Origin: Candidatus Aenigmatarchaeota archaeon
GTDB lineage: Archaea > Aenigmatarchaeota > Aenigmatarchaeia > GW2011-AR5 > JACRMX01
DNA: 39,315 nt
NCBI GenBank assembly: GCA_018304635.1
Contig: JAGVVW010000034.1
Coordinates: forward strand, 1-39,315
Direction: 5' to 3'
Part shown: in pieces, positions 24,001 to 35,383 of the stretch
Numbering within the stretch: the first letter of the stretch is position 1
How the letters are laid out: each line of letters opens with the position of its first letter
Position numbers and translations under genes: made by a program
Notes under the pieces: model-generated
The model's input: only the letters and a program-made list of their open reading frames with translations
Database searches by the model: none
Told to the model about the DNA's origin: nothing

Positions 24001-24395
24001 CAAGCTTGGGTACAATTGTACTTGTGATGTTTGTCAGTATCAGCGAGACATTTGTCCAGACATTATTCAATGTAGTGTTAAGTACAGTCAATCGTACACA
24101 GACCGAAGACTGCGTTTGATTGACACATGAAAGCAGATTATGAACATTATTAATGTCTGTTCGTGCTTCACTGATGTTATTGTGTATTACAACGAGCTTG
24201 TCCCAGATTCTTGTCTGATTTATTAAAATATTTTGCGTATCTGTATAAATACTATCAACCTTACTGTGAAGATATGCAAGCTGCGCACTCAAGTTAGTAA
24301 CGTAAATGTCATTGTAGAGCATTCTCGTCTGTCCATTGTGCGTAACATTGGTGATTGCAGTGTGGATGCCCAGTGATTCACCAACTGGAACAGAC
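21044..24395 (-). CDS. Giant surface protein, C-terminal segment with membrane anchor
   Basis: About 1,116 aa; the ATG at 24403 is an artefact of the join at 24395/24396, so the segment is 5'-partial. Order (residue numbers from 24403): end of an Ig-like domain (1-40), coiled-coil stalk with Cys loops (45-265), several Ig/CARDB-like domains (270-820), GGGGGSSGGSGGGGGG linker (826-841), an NPCBM/NEW3-like domain (855-940), helical coiled coil (950-1040), one membrane helix (about 1045-1065), then a cytoplasmic SHOCT-like piece (LELRYRHGQISRYIYDKQRFEIL). This is the anchored end of a very large extracellular protein. Many N-x-S/T sequons. Stop TAA at 21044, followed by the hairpin. Confidence 0.8.
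24297..24395. repeat. 99-bp exact repeat B, copy 1
   Basis: Identical to 25099-25197 and differing immediately outside on both sides. Ends flush at the frame break at 24395/24396. Confidence 0.9.
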
Positions 24396-25197
24396 AACAT
24401 CAATTACTGCAGGTGCATATGTTTCAGCAAACCAGCCATTGCTAATTGAAGTTGTAGTTGCATTTATTGAATTGACAGTTGTGTTGATGTCCAGCAATCG
24501 CGCACAAATATTTGATTCAGTCTGGTTTCTGCACGACAAGTAATCATCGACTTGTGAAAGGTTTACAAGTATAGCATTGAGGCCTTTGTCAACTGTATCC
24601 AGTCTCGCTTGAACAGACGTGTTCATGCTGTTTATCATGCCTTGTGCAAGTGTCAAGTTTCCTGAAATTGAAATTGCACTGCTGTTGATCTGCATTAGTC
24701 TCGCGCAGACACTTGATTCAGTCTGGTTTGAGCAGTCAAGTAGTGCGTGAACATCGCTAATATTCGCACGCAAACTAGGTATTTCCTTGTCAATAATGTG
24801 ACCGAGCTTTGGTGCAATCGTGAGCGTAATGTTTGTCCAGATGTTGCTGACATTTGTCCAGACATTGTTTAGTGTAGTATTCAACACAAGCAACCGTGCA
24901 CAGACACTGGATTCAGTTTGATTTATGCAGGACAACATATTTTGCATATTGTCAATGTCGCTGCGTGCCTGTGTGATGTTATCGTGAATAACAGTTAACT
25001 TGTCAAATATCCTCGTTTGGTTTGTCAGGACATTTGAAATGTTGCCTGACAACAGGTCAAGTTTAGTTTGAATTAATGTCAGCTGTGCTGAAAGATTTGT
25101 AACGTAAATGTCATTGTAGAGCATTCTCGTCTGTCCATTGTGCGTAACATTGGTGATTGCAGTGTGGATGCCCAGTGATTCACCAACTGGAACAGAC
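24378..25197 (-). CDS. Giant surface protein, short coiled-coil/Ig segment (broken both ends)
   Basis: Reading starts at the join 25197/25198 in the frame of VPVGESLGIHTAIT (end of an Ig-like domain), then NQTRIFDKL, three Cys loops (CINQTESSVC, CSNQTESSVC, CRNQTESNIC) and the start of a new Ig domain (GWFAETYAPAVID). At 24396 it runs into the next segment out of frame and stops as VCSSW. The middle of that Ig domain (about 59 residues in intact copies) is missing. One module of the tandem array seen upstream, not an independent gene. Confidence 0.6.
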
Positions 25198-27700
25198 GCT
25201 ATTAATAGTGTTGTTAATAACCAATAATCTTGCACAAATATTTGAACCAGTCTGATTTGCACACGACAACATATCATGCAAATCTGTTGTATTTGAAACC
25301 ACAGACCCTATACTTACGTTCAGGCTATCAAGTTTTGAATGCACTGAAGCATTCATGCTGTTTATCATGCCTTGTGCAAGTGTTAAGTTTCCTGAAATTG
25401 AAATTGCACTACTGTTGATCTGCATTAGTCTCGCGCAGACACTTGATTCAGTCTGGTTTGAGCAGTCAAGTAGTGCGTGAACATCAGTCAAGTTGCTTCG
25501 CAAACTAGGTATTTCCTTGTCAATAATGTGACCGAGCTTTGGTGCAATCGTGCCAGTAACGTTCGTCCAGATATTTGAAACATTTGTCCAGACATTGTTT
25601 AGTGTAGTATTCATTACGAGCAAACGAGCACATATGCTCGAACCTGTCTGATTTGCACATGAGAGCATATCCTGCATATTATTTATGTCTGTACGTGACT
25701 GCGAAATATTATTATGGATTAAATTCAGTTTATCAAATATGCGGGTCTGGTTAACCAGAATACTATTTGTATCATTTGCAACCACATCTATACGCAACCT
25801 GAGATAATCCAGACGCTGTGCATAATCAGTAACATATGTGGAAGTATACATGTAAACAGTGTTCCCATTTTCAACAACTTCTGCCTGTGCAATATGTATG
25901 CCTACATTTTCAGTTGAAGATATTGACCAGTTATAGAAGTAAACGCCGGTCGACGGGTTATTGTTCATATAAGTTTCTGAAACATCAACTGTATCATCAA
26001 CCGTATCTATAATTGTTATGTTTGGATTTGTGTCAGGAACTTCCATTGGACCCAGTACAGAACGCATTGTTAATGTTATCCGTGTAAGATTTCCCCTGTC
26101 CACAAGCGGCGGCATATTCAGGTCAAGTATAAATCCTTTGGAAATGCTGTCACTCGTAGAGTTTATTGCATTCACTGTGATATTAATTATTCTCAATCTT
26201 TCACACACATTGCTATTTGTCTGGTTTCTACATGAAAGATAGTCATCGACCTCTGAAAGATTTGCAAGTATGGCATTGAGTCCTTTGTCAACTGTATCCA
26301 GTCTCGTTTGCACAGACGTATTCATGCTGTTTATCATGCCTTGTGCAAGTGTCAAGTTTCCTGAAATTGAAATTGCACTGCTGTTGATTTGCATCAGTCT
26401 TGCGCAGACACTTGACTCTGTTTGATTGGCACAGGACAGCAGATTGTGGATATTAGCAAGCTCTGACTCAACTGTATCTGTCTGTGTTATGGTTGTATCT
26501 AATTTTGGGACAATCGTGCCAGTGATGTTTGTCCAGATGTTTGAGACATTTGTCCAGACATTGTTTAATGTAGTATTCATTACCAATATCCGTGCACACA
26601 TGCTTGACCCGGTCTGGTTAACACAGGATAATAAATTGTGTACGTTATTTATATCAGTTCTTGCCTGACTTAAGTTGTCATGTATCAGGTTGAGCTTGTC
26701 AAATATTCTTGTCTGATTCGTTAATATACTCTGGGTGTCATTATGTATCGCATTTACCTGAATCTGAATTGCATTCAGCATTTCATCATATCGTGTTACA
26801 TAAATGTTTTTGTACATAAAAACAGTGTTGCTATTTTTAATGATTTTTGCTTGTATAGTATGCACTCCTACATTTTCATTCACTGAAATCGACCAGTTGT
26901 AGAAGTACACGCCAGATGACGGGTTGTTATTGAAATACGTTTCAGATACATCTATTGACCCGTCTACTCTGTCTATAATAGTTATGTTAGGCGTTGTATC
27001 AGGCACAACCATTGAGCCAAGAACAGATCGTATTGTAGTGTAAACAGTTGCAGTATATCCACGATCAATAATAGACGGAGCATCTATTTCTATAATGAAA
27101 CCATTGGAAATAGAATTCACAGTTGCATTGATATCATTGGCAGTATTGTTAATCATTTGCAATCTTGCACACACTGATGACTGCGTTTGATTTACACAGG
27201 ATAGTAAGTTGTGCACGTTTGAGATGTTCGCCTGAATTGAAAACAGGGCAGTATCCACTAAGCTGAAACGTGTCTGCACACTTGCATTCATGCTATTTAT
27301 CATGCCTTGTACAAGTGTTAAGTTTCCTGAAATTGAAATCGCAGAGCTGTTGATCTGCATTAGTCTCGCGCAGACACTTGATTCAGTCTGGTTTGAGCAG
27401 TCCAGTAGTGAGTGGATATCAGTCAAGTTGCTTCGCAGGCTTGGGATTTCCTTGTCAATAATGTGGCCAAGTTTCGGTGCAATTGTACCTGTGATGTTTG
27501 TCCATATCAAATTCATTGTTGCTGTTATGTTTGTCAGGTTGTTAAGTGTATTGTTTAGTCGATGGCATATGCTCTGTGGATTGTCCTGCCAGTAATACAG
27601 CGAGCAATCAGTCATGTTCAGCAAAATCAATGTATAATTATGTATATCTGTTACATTGTTCTGAATATCTCCAAGCCTGTTCCAGATTCTCGTCTGGTTT
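24430..27700 (-). repeat. Tandem coiled-coil/Ig modules, about 967-nt period
   Basis: The landmark TTCATGCT(G/A)TTTATCATGCC (plus-strand reading) starts at 24622, 25352, 26321 and 27287. Two intervals are 969 and 966 nt (323 and 322 codons); the third is 730 nt and holds the join at 25197. Each module encodes NQTRIFDKL, three Cys loops and one Ig-like domain. Stretches of over 100 bp around the landmark are nearly identical between copies. Confidence 0.85.
25099..25197. repeat. 99-bp exact repeat B, copy 2
   Basis: Second copy, ending flush at the frame break at 25197/25198. Confidence 0.9.
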
Positions 27701-30700
27701 GTCAGGATGTCATTGGTATTATTTAATATCAATGACACGTTTCCCTGTATTCCGTTGACTGTACTATTGATATTTGAAATTGTATTTGCCCACGGAGCAA
27801 CATGAAATGAATCAGCAGCAAAACCACGTGTCAGGCCACTGGTGAAGTTCGCTTCTTTTGTACAGTTAAAATCTGAAAGATAGACACCCTCTGTTGTTGG
27901 CGTCATATAATCATAATAGTACAGCCCGTTGCTTGGTGAAAGATATGACATTCCTCCGTGATCTATAACAATTGTATTGCTGGGATTGAAGATTGTTATA
28001 TTACATGTAGCTGTATTATACGGATAACCCAGTGAATCCTTAACCTGAACAGCCTGCCGTGCTGTTTCAAAGCTCTTGTATTCTGTTCCGCCGATTCTGG
28101 TTACAGTCAGACCGCCATGAGTTACAGCAAGCCATCCTGCTGCATAATTAGTTGGATCATTTGAACGGCTATAGTTTGAAAATGTACTCAACATGGATCC
28201 TGTTATTCTCGCTCCATACCAGTCTGTTACATTGCACCATGGATAATATCCCGGACCGTTGGCAGAACCACTTGCAGCCACGCTATATAGATAACAAATC
28301 TCATCATCAATTGTACCAAAAGTCGTAGTTATGTTTTCATAGCACATATATGTTTTTGTATATCCTGTAGTATCAGCATCTAAATAACAACCCACTGTTA
28401 AATTATCTCCGTCTTCATCAGTTGCATTCCACACTAACCTGTAATTGCTATCGCCAATATCATTGAATCCGTCAGGATCAATTATTGTTATATTCGGCAG
28501 CCTGTTAGCTATCTGAAACTCCTGCAAAGTGCCTGTAATAATATTTCCCAGTGTATCATTGGCATAGTATCGCCAGTATATGCGTTCCTGATTGCTGAAA
28601 TTTCCTGGCGTCAGTGTGAAATAATAAACACCATGCTCTTTTGAATCTGAGTTGCTTGCTGTATCAGTAGAATTCTGCCACAAGCCTGTTGATGCATTTG
28701 TTCCAAACCACACTCTGTCAATTTTTGCATATGGATCATCAACAGTTATATTCAAGAACACACTATTGTTGTTGAAATTCGTCTGTGGTGCACGCACTTC
28801 AGCTGTCAGGTTTGGAGAATCATTATCAACAGCAAATGTTACATTTACTTCATCGCTGTTGCCAGCACTGTCATTTGCTTTTACTCGCAAACGATAGTAG
28901 CCTGATTTATATTGCAGTGCACTTACAACATCATCCCACGAATTATATGTACCATTTGCCAGAACTTTATTATTCGCAGCACCAGGAAACTGTTCACGAA
29001 CAGTATTTGAAATGCGTAGGCCTTCTATCGTAGCATTTATTACATTTGCATCAGTTCCATTTTCACCTAATATTAAGTTTGAGCTAATTGTTATTGCACC
29101 AACATCAGTTTCATTTATGAATGCTCCGTCAACATACAGTTTTATTTTTCCCGAACTAACCCATGTTGCAGCAAGGTGATGCCAATCATCACTTGACGAG
29201 CTTTGATCGTCTTGTTTTTGTTTTTTCCAGTCAACATAAGCTTTAGCAACAGCATTGGAAACATTAAAGTATAAATAATTATCACTGCCTTTATACAGCT
29301 CCATGTTTTTGGCAGGTGAATCCCGAATTATAGAACGACGTGATGTATCGCCATATTGTTGGCGAATTTCATCAGCAGACAATGAGCGATTCCATATTGC
29401 GACTTCGTCAATTGTGCCGTTGAAATTTTTGCCGTCACTGAAATTTCTCATGCCTATATAAACATCGTGTGTTGATTCATATTGTATATTTCGGAAATTA
29501 CTATCATATCCATTTGCAGTGAAAATTGGCGTTGTACTTATTCCGTTTATGTAAATTTTTGCATCAGAAGAATCGTAATTTATGCTATTGTATGTAATTG
29601 CAACATAAATCCATCTGTTTCCATATGTATTAGGTATTGTCCACGAAGGATATTGTTCTGCGCTTTTGTTCATGACAGAAAATGAGATAAAAGTTGAATT
29701 CATATATAACATATAGCTTTCATATGAATCAAGGGCAATAGGCTTTGTAATAATTACTTGCATTGGGGTATTCATTCCATAAGGTTCTACCCATGCTGTA
29801 ATCGTAATATTTTTAGGCTCAAGTCCTGCTGAACGTGGAATTCTAATACTTTGATTATTTTTCCCACCAAATGAACAGGCAGAACCATACTTTCCGCTGA
29901 TATTGATTGAGCAATCTACTCCATTTTTCCCAGTTCCATGATTTCCCAGCCCACTCGAATCCTGCGTTGAGTTATCCATGTGCCAAAGTCCCACAAGCCC
30001 TGTCTGGCCACCCGGACGAACTTGTTGTGCAACATCAAATTCAGGCTTGAGCCATAGTTCTATAGTTCCATCTGCTGCTTCAATATTCCCTCCAGCTGGA
30101 TAAGTTATTGAATCACTTTCATTTAACAGGATTCCATTTGTTCCCCATTGCCCTGCAACAAAACTGGCATTTGTAATTGACCAGTTAGTCATATTACCGA
30201 TACCTGTTCCTTCACTACAATTATATGTTGAATTAAAATTGCAGAGCATAAGCGTGTAATCGTCTTTTGAAGTTTCCAGATGCGGATATTGTTCCTCGTC
30301 AGCCCATGCATACACATTACTGGTTTGCACAAGCATCAGACTATCAAAATAAGCAGTGCCATTTACATTATTAAGCATAGCATAAATTGTAAACGAAGTG
30401 CTTGAGCCTGTGTTAAATGATACATTATATCGTGTCCAGTTTTTCGTTCCATTTACGTTCAAGTCTCGATTCGTCACTCCATCGCTGATGCGCAATGTTG
30501 CATTGCCGCCGCCAGTTATATTTATAACACTGGTTACTTTCATATATCCGCTAAATGTATATTGCGTGTTAGTATTCAATGTCACATGAGTTGACAGATT
30601 AGATGTGCTGTTAGAAACTGTATGGCTTATTCTTACACCACGTGTACCATAATAATAGTCATGATTATCTACCTGTATAGGATTAGTTTCACCGTTAGCT

Positions 30701-33700
30701 GGAAATTCTGTCCAGTTGCTAATGTTTGTACTGCTGAAATTAAACTCAAAGTCACTGTTATTTATCAGATTTTGCGGCTCCCATTGATAAAGCCAATATC
30801 GTGTAACATCTTCGTTCAATTCTGTCAGACTTGTATTAATTCTTATTGTACCATTCATAACTTGCATTTCTATTGGTGTTTGCACTGTTATGTTTGGCAG
30901 TGTTGTATCCACACTGAAAGACCAGTTATTTATTGCCCATGAACTGTTGCTTACTGTATCATTGCATAAAATATTCCATGAGTGTCCTCCATCGTACATA
31001 ACTGAAACAATACCATTCGTAGCATTAGCAACAGTCTTTGTTGCATTCAAAGCCCACGAACCAGTTGAATTAGTATAAACCTGGCACGAGTCAGCGTCGT
31101 CATCTGAAACAATGAATGTAAAGTTTATACTGCTTGTCGCATTCCATGAATTATCTGCAGGCATATACAATGTTACGCTAGGCGGTATTGAACTGTCAAA
31201 CAAGCTGTAATTTGAAAATCCTGTAACATTGAACACATAAGTATTGCTGGAGTATGAAATATTTTTGCAAACCGTGGAAGGGCACTTCTCCCACAATCCA
31301 GTTGCAGTTGTATTTCTTTTCATGAATGGTAGTGCATAAGTGATATTATTTAGTGTAATTTTCGCACCAGCTTTCTCAAGTATCGGCTCAGCTACAGTAT
31401 CAGCACCTGCAAAATTATTTTGAATCACCAGCTTTGAAAAGTCCGCAGACTGGTTCACAGATGAATTGTAGAAGCTCACAGACCCGTTGGAATTGAACTT
31501 GGTCATTAAGGCACCAGGTGAGAGGGTTGAGTTCGTAATTGAAGGGACGGTGAAAGAAATGGAAATGTTACCATTTTGAGTAATGCCTGTGTTATTAACA
31601 ATACCTGTTATTGAAAGTGTTGGTGCATAAATATTGATCTGGGGAATTGAAGAAGGATTAGAACCAAAGCTTGTTATATTTCCTGAAATTGATAACGAAC
31701 TAGTTGAATTTATTGTAATGTTCCCGCCGATACTATTGTTACGAGCTAATAATCTACCTATAGTATTCACAACGCCTCTTATATCTATTACAGATGCTGT
31801 TAAATTTATTATGCCTCCCTTTCCCTGATAACCACCATCACCATATATATATGATGGTCCTTGTCCGCCATTTGATAGCAGGCTTCCTGTTATATTTATC
31901 GTACTTGCATTGAATACTATTCTATTGCCATCACCACCACTCCATTTCACACTTCCTGTACCTGCTTGTCCTGTACTTTTCACATTTCCAGATACTAAAA
32001 TTGTCGGAGCAGTGAAATTTATAATACCTCCATCACCTGAATATAAATAATAATCAGTATTACCTGGCAAAGCACCAATTGTTTCAATTGTTCCTGTAAT
32101 ATTTATGAGATTTGCCGCAATAAATGTTATATTTCCACCTTTTCCACATTTTGTTCCAGAAGTACAAGACAAACCTTGTGTGGATACACTTGATGTTACT
32201 GTTATATTGTCAGCATTTATTACAAGATTTAATTCTTTCGATCCTAATACAAGAGAGTTAAGACTAACTGTATTCAAAGATAATGACTGTGATTTTTCTG
32301 TACTAATATTAGCAGAAGTATTTAATGTATCTGTTATATTTAAATAAGTAACATTTAATATAGCAAATCTTGACATGAATTGCACTATACCCAGACTTAG
32401 ATCTCTTTCTATTGTAAGATTTGCCGATGTTATGTTCAGAAAACCAGCTATATTCTGTATAGAGCCATTGCTTATATTCAGCATTCCTGTAACATTCAAG
32501 TAAAGTGATGAACTACTCAGCAATATTCTTGCATCACTTATTAAAGTAAGGCTTGTAAAGTTGTACTGGTTTGTGATTTTGCACCATGTGTTGTTAATTA
32601 TACATGATCCTCCAGCTGGGCACTGGCTGTTCCTGTTGCAGTTGAATGAATTTGGTATCCATTGCCCATGGCTGAAATTTGCCTTTGAAATCAGGACATT
32701 ACTTTCGTTTTCATAATTTAGGTAGATATTACCGAGATAGCCATTATTATCCCCACCATAAGATCCACGTGAAGCATTGATAACTCCTGTTATATCTATG
32801 ATGGATCCTGTAATATTTACTGTACCACCACTACCACGAGTATAATCAGCATTTCCAGTAAATGAACCACCACCATTTGCTGAAACTACACCTGTAATGT
32901 TCACTGTTGTTGCATTTAAGATTATTGTACCACCGGCACCACCATTAGCTTTTGTAGCATCAGATTGAGTTGTTGGAGGTTGACCTCCAGTAGCAGTTAC
33001 ATTATTGGTTATGAGAATTGTCTGGGCAGAAATATTGACAATACCTCCGTTGCCACCAGTAGAACCAGTCGATGTTGGAGTTCCACCTGTTGAATCTGTT
33101 CTTCCAGTAATATTTATGAGGTTCATCGCAATAAGTGTTATATTCCCTCCTATTTGACACGTCCCACTGCTACATGATGCTCCTGTACTTTGTACAGTCC
33201 CCCCATTCATCACCGTAACATTCCCAGTCGCATTTATCGTAAACGAGCCACCAACTGTGTTCTGTAGAATACCACTACTCTGCACTGTTAATTCTTCATA
33301 GCAGTTCGTTGAGCCACTGGACACATTAACAGTTGAATTAACAATTCCTGTAATAGTTGTATTTGCCGTGTCCATAGTTGGTGTAAACGTAGCTGTGCAA
33401 GTCTCCGAAGTTCCGAAAGAATTTATAGCTATTGTACCATTGACTGCACTAGTACAGTCATCCCCGCATCGTGCAAAAACAGATCCTGTTATGGATAAAA
33501 ATGTTGAATTTATTTGCAAAGTTCCACCATTGCCATCACTGTTGACACTTTCTGAATCAGTCATTCCACCATTGACACTAATAATACCAGCTATGGACAA
33601 ATTCGTAGCATTTAATACAATTAAAGAACCAGCTCTGCCATTAGGATTACTATCAAAACTAATACCGGAAGTAGAGTCAAGTATTCCTGTTATATTTATC

Positions 33701-35383
33701 GTAGTTGCATAGGCACTAATAACGCCGCCTAAAGTTCCTGATACATTTTGTCCATTTGAATTTATGCCGTCTAATGATAGGTTTCCCTGAACAAACACGG
33801 TGTTTGCATACATAGATAGATTTCCAGTTTTAACACCACAAGTTTCACAGGTTGAATTTCCACCCTGCATTAATGAACCACTGTAAAATGTTATATTATC
33901 TGTAGCATTCATGACAAGAACCGGCTCATTGGTTTCATAAAATTCATAGATGTTGCTGTGAACATTGCCTATAACATCTATATTTCCGAATGATGTAATT
34001 GTCACATCTCGCAAAACATTGCGTTCTGTTCCTGAAACAGAAACATTTGTCGCATTTACTCGAATATAGCCTGTGCCATTGTGTATTATAGAGCCTGATG
34101 AAACATTGAGCATGGAGATGACAGTTATATTTAATGCATTGTTGTGCATGAAAACATGACTTCTGTTAACTAATGTAAGGTTATTGTATGTGCGGGAACC
34201 GTTCAACTCGCATCGTATGTTATTTAGTACAGCATCTGTATTATCAGAAATGCCGCAGGTTTTTGACGGCATTATCCAGTATGCTGGATCTGTTGCTGTG
34301 GTTATAGTTATTGTTGTATAATTCAGATATATATTTCCATCAGCTTCTCGTTCAGGTTTGATTGCTTTTTTAGCTGTTACACTGCCTTGGATAACTAATG
34401 TAGGTGCTGTTATGTTAATTATGCCGCCCCGTCCTGATGCATAATTCGTATATAAATCAGAATGTTGTGGGAACCCGTAAAGTGCATCGTCTTTCGCATC
34501 TGCTGTTATATTTCCAGTTGAATATAAAGATGTTGCATTAATAACAACATTTCCACCATTTCCAGGTTCTGAATGTGCTCCTCCATTTCCTATGCTACCG
34601 CCAACAGCTGTTATTAATCCAGTGTTATTAATAGTTGCAGCATAAACTGTTAGATTTCCACCGTTTGAAGAATCAGCATCACTATCAGTATCACCCATAC
34701 CATTTACTGATATTGTACCATTATTTGTTATGTTGACAGCATAAATTGTTATAACTGGAGAAAACACTGAACTCTGATTTAATGACACAAATCCTATACT
34801 CCCCCCATTATTCACCGTCACATTCCCAGTCGCATTAATCGTAAAGCTACCGCCAGTTATGTTTTGAATAATACCAGCACTTTGCACAACTAAATTGGAA
34901 ATATTGAAAGTATATCCGTCTGTTAAGTTTGCTGTATGGTTTACATAGCAGACATTATTAATAATTGTTGTACAGATACTCATCTCAGTTATGCCCACTG
35001 TCTGCGATGCAGTTGCAATATTGCCTGCTGTATCATTTGCTGCAACAACATAATTATATGCCCTGCCAGCTGGCAGATTAGTAATATTTATCCACGTATT
35101 TGATGCGTCGCCATGAGCTCGTATTTCATCACTCGTCAGCGTCCTGTTCCACACCCCAACTTCGTCAATCGTTCCATTCGTTGCATTGTGCTGCCATGCA
35201 TTGTTTCCGATATAAGCCTGCTCTGTAAAGTTGTTGGGCAGGCTTATGGCACTCACAGAAGTCTGCGAAACACCATCAACGTACAAGTTCGCTCCACTCG
35301 TGCTCCACGTTCCAGCTATGTGATGCCAATCATTTGCACTCCAGCTCGTTGTTGAATAACCAAGCGTCTCATTGCCCACATGG
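25180..35383 (-). CDS. Giant surface protein, main segment (LamG, beta-helix, CBM, stalk)
   Basis: About 3,400 aa, open at its 5' end to the join at 35383/35384 (the GTG at 35379 is only the first start-like codon). In order: end of a LamG domain (35383-35120), a very long beta-helix-like part of short G/N/T-rich strands (GGNLTVYAATINN-type repeats, about 35000-31550), Ig-like domains (31200-30850), a CBM4/9-like domain (NSDFEFNFSS...YFDSLMLV, about 30760-30310), LamG domains (GLVGLWHMDNSTQDSSG...TIDEVAIWNRSL, about 30010-29000), Ig-like domains to 27850, then coiled-coil/Ig modules to the join at 25198. It ends out of frame (VCSSW stop). Extracellular, densely glycosylable; likely an adhesin or carbohydrate-binding fibre. 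Confidence 0.75.
35285..35383. repeat. 99-bp exact repeat A, copy 1
   Basis: Identical to the last 99 bases of the window (39217-39315); the base just before each copy differs (C versus T). Ends flush at the frame break at 35383/35384. Confidence 0.9.

Noticed and set aside
24396-24403. ATG at 24403 as start of a separate 1,119-aa gene
   Set aside because: No SD or TATA box fits, the first codons lie across the join, and the protein begins in the middle of an Ig-like domain.
25180-25197. Real frameshift mutations or phase variation at the VCSSW ends
   Set aside because: The same out-of-frame ending occurs at two joins, both flush with exact 99-bp repeats, which assembly explains better. Not excluded without reads.
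24378-25277. Independent 299-aa gene starting MICCRVQIRLVQ
   Set aside because: The first ~27 residues are an out-of-frame reading of the upstream segment; the real coding begins at the join at 25197.
24430-27700. CRISPR array or insertion sequences in the repeat region
   Set aside because: Repeats are about 967 nt, coding and in frame; no short spaced repeats, no transposase and no terminal inverted repeats anywhere in the window.
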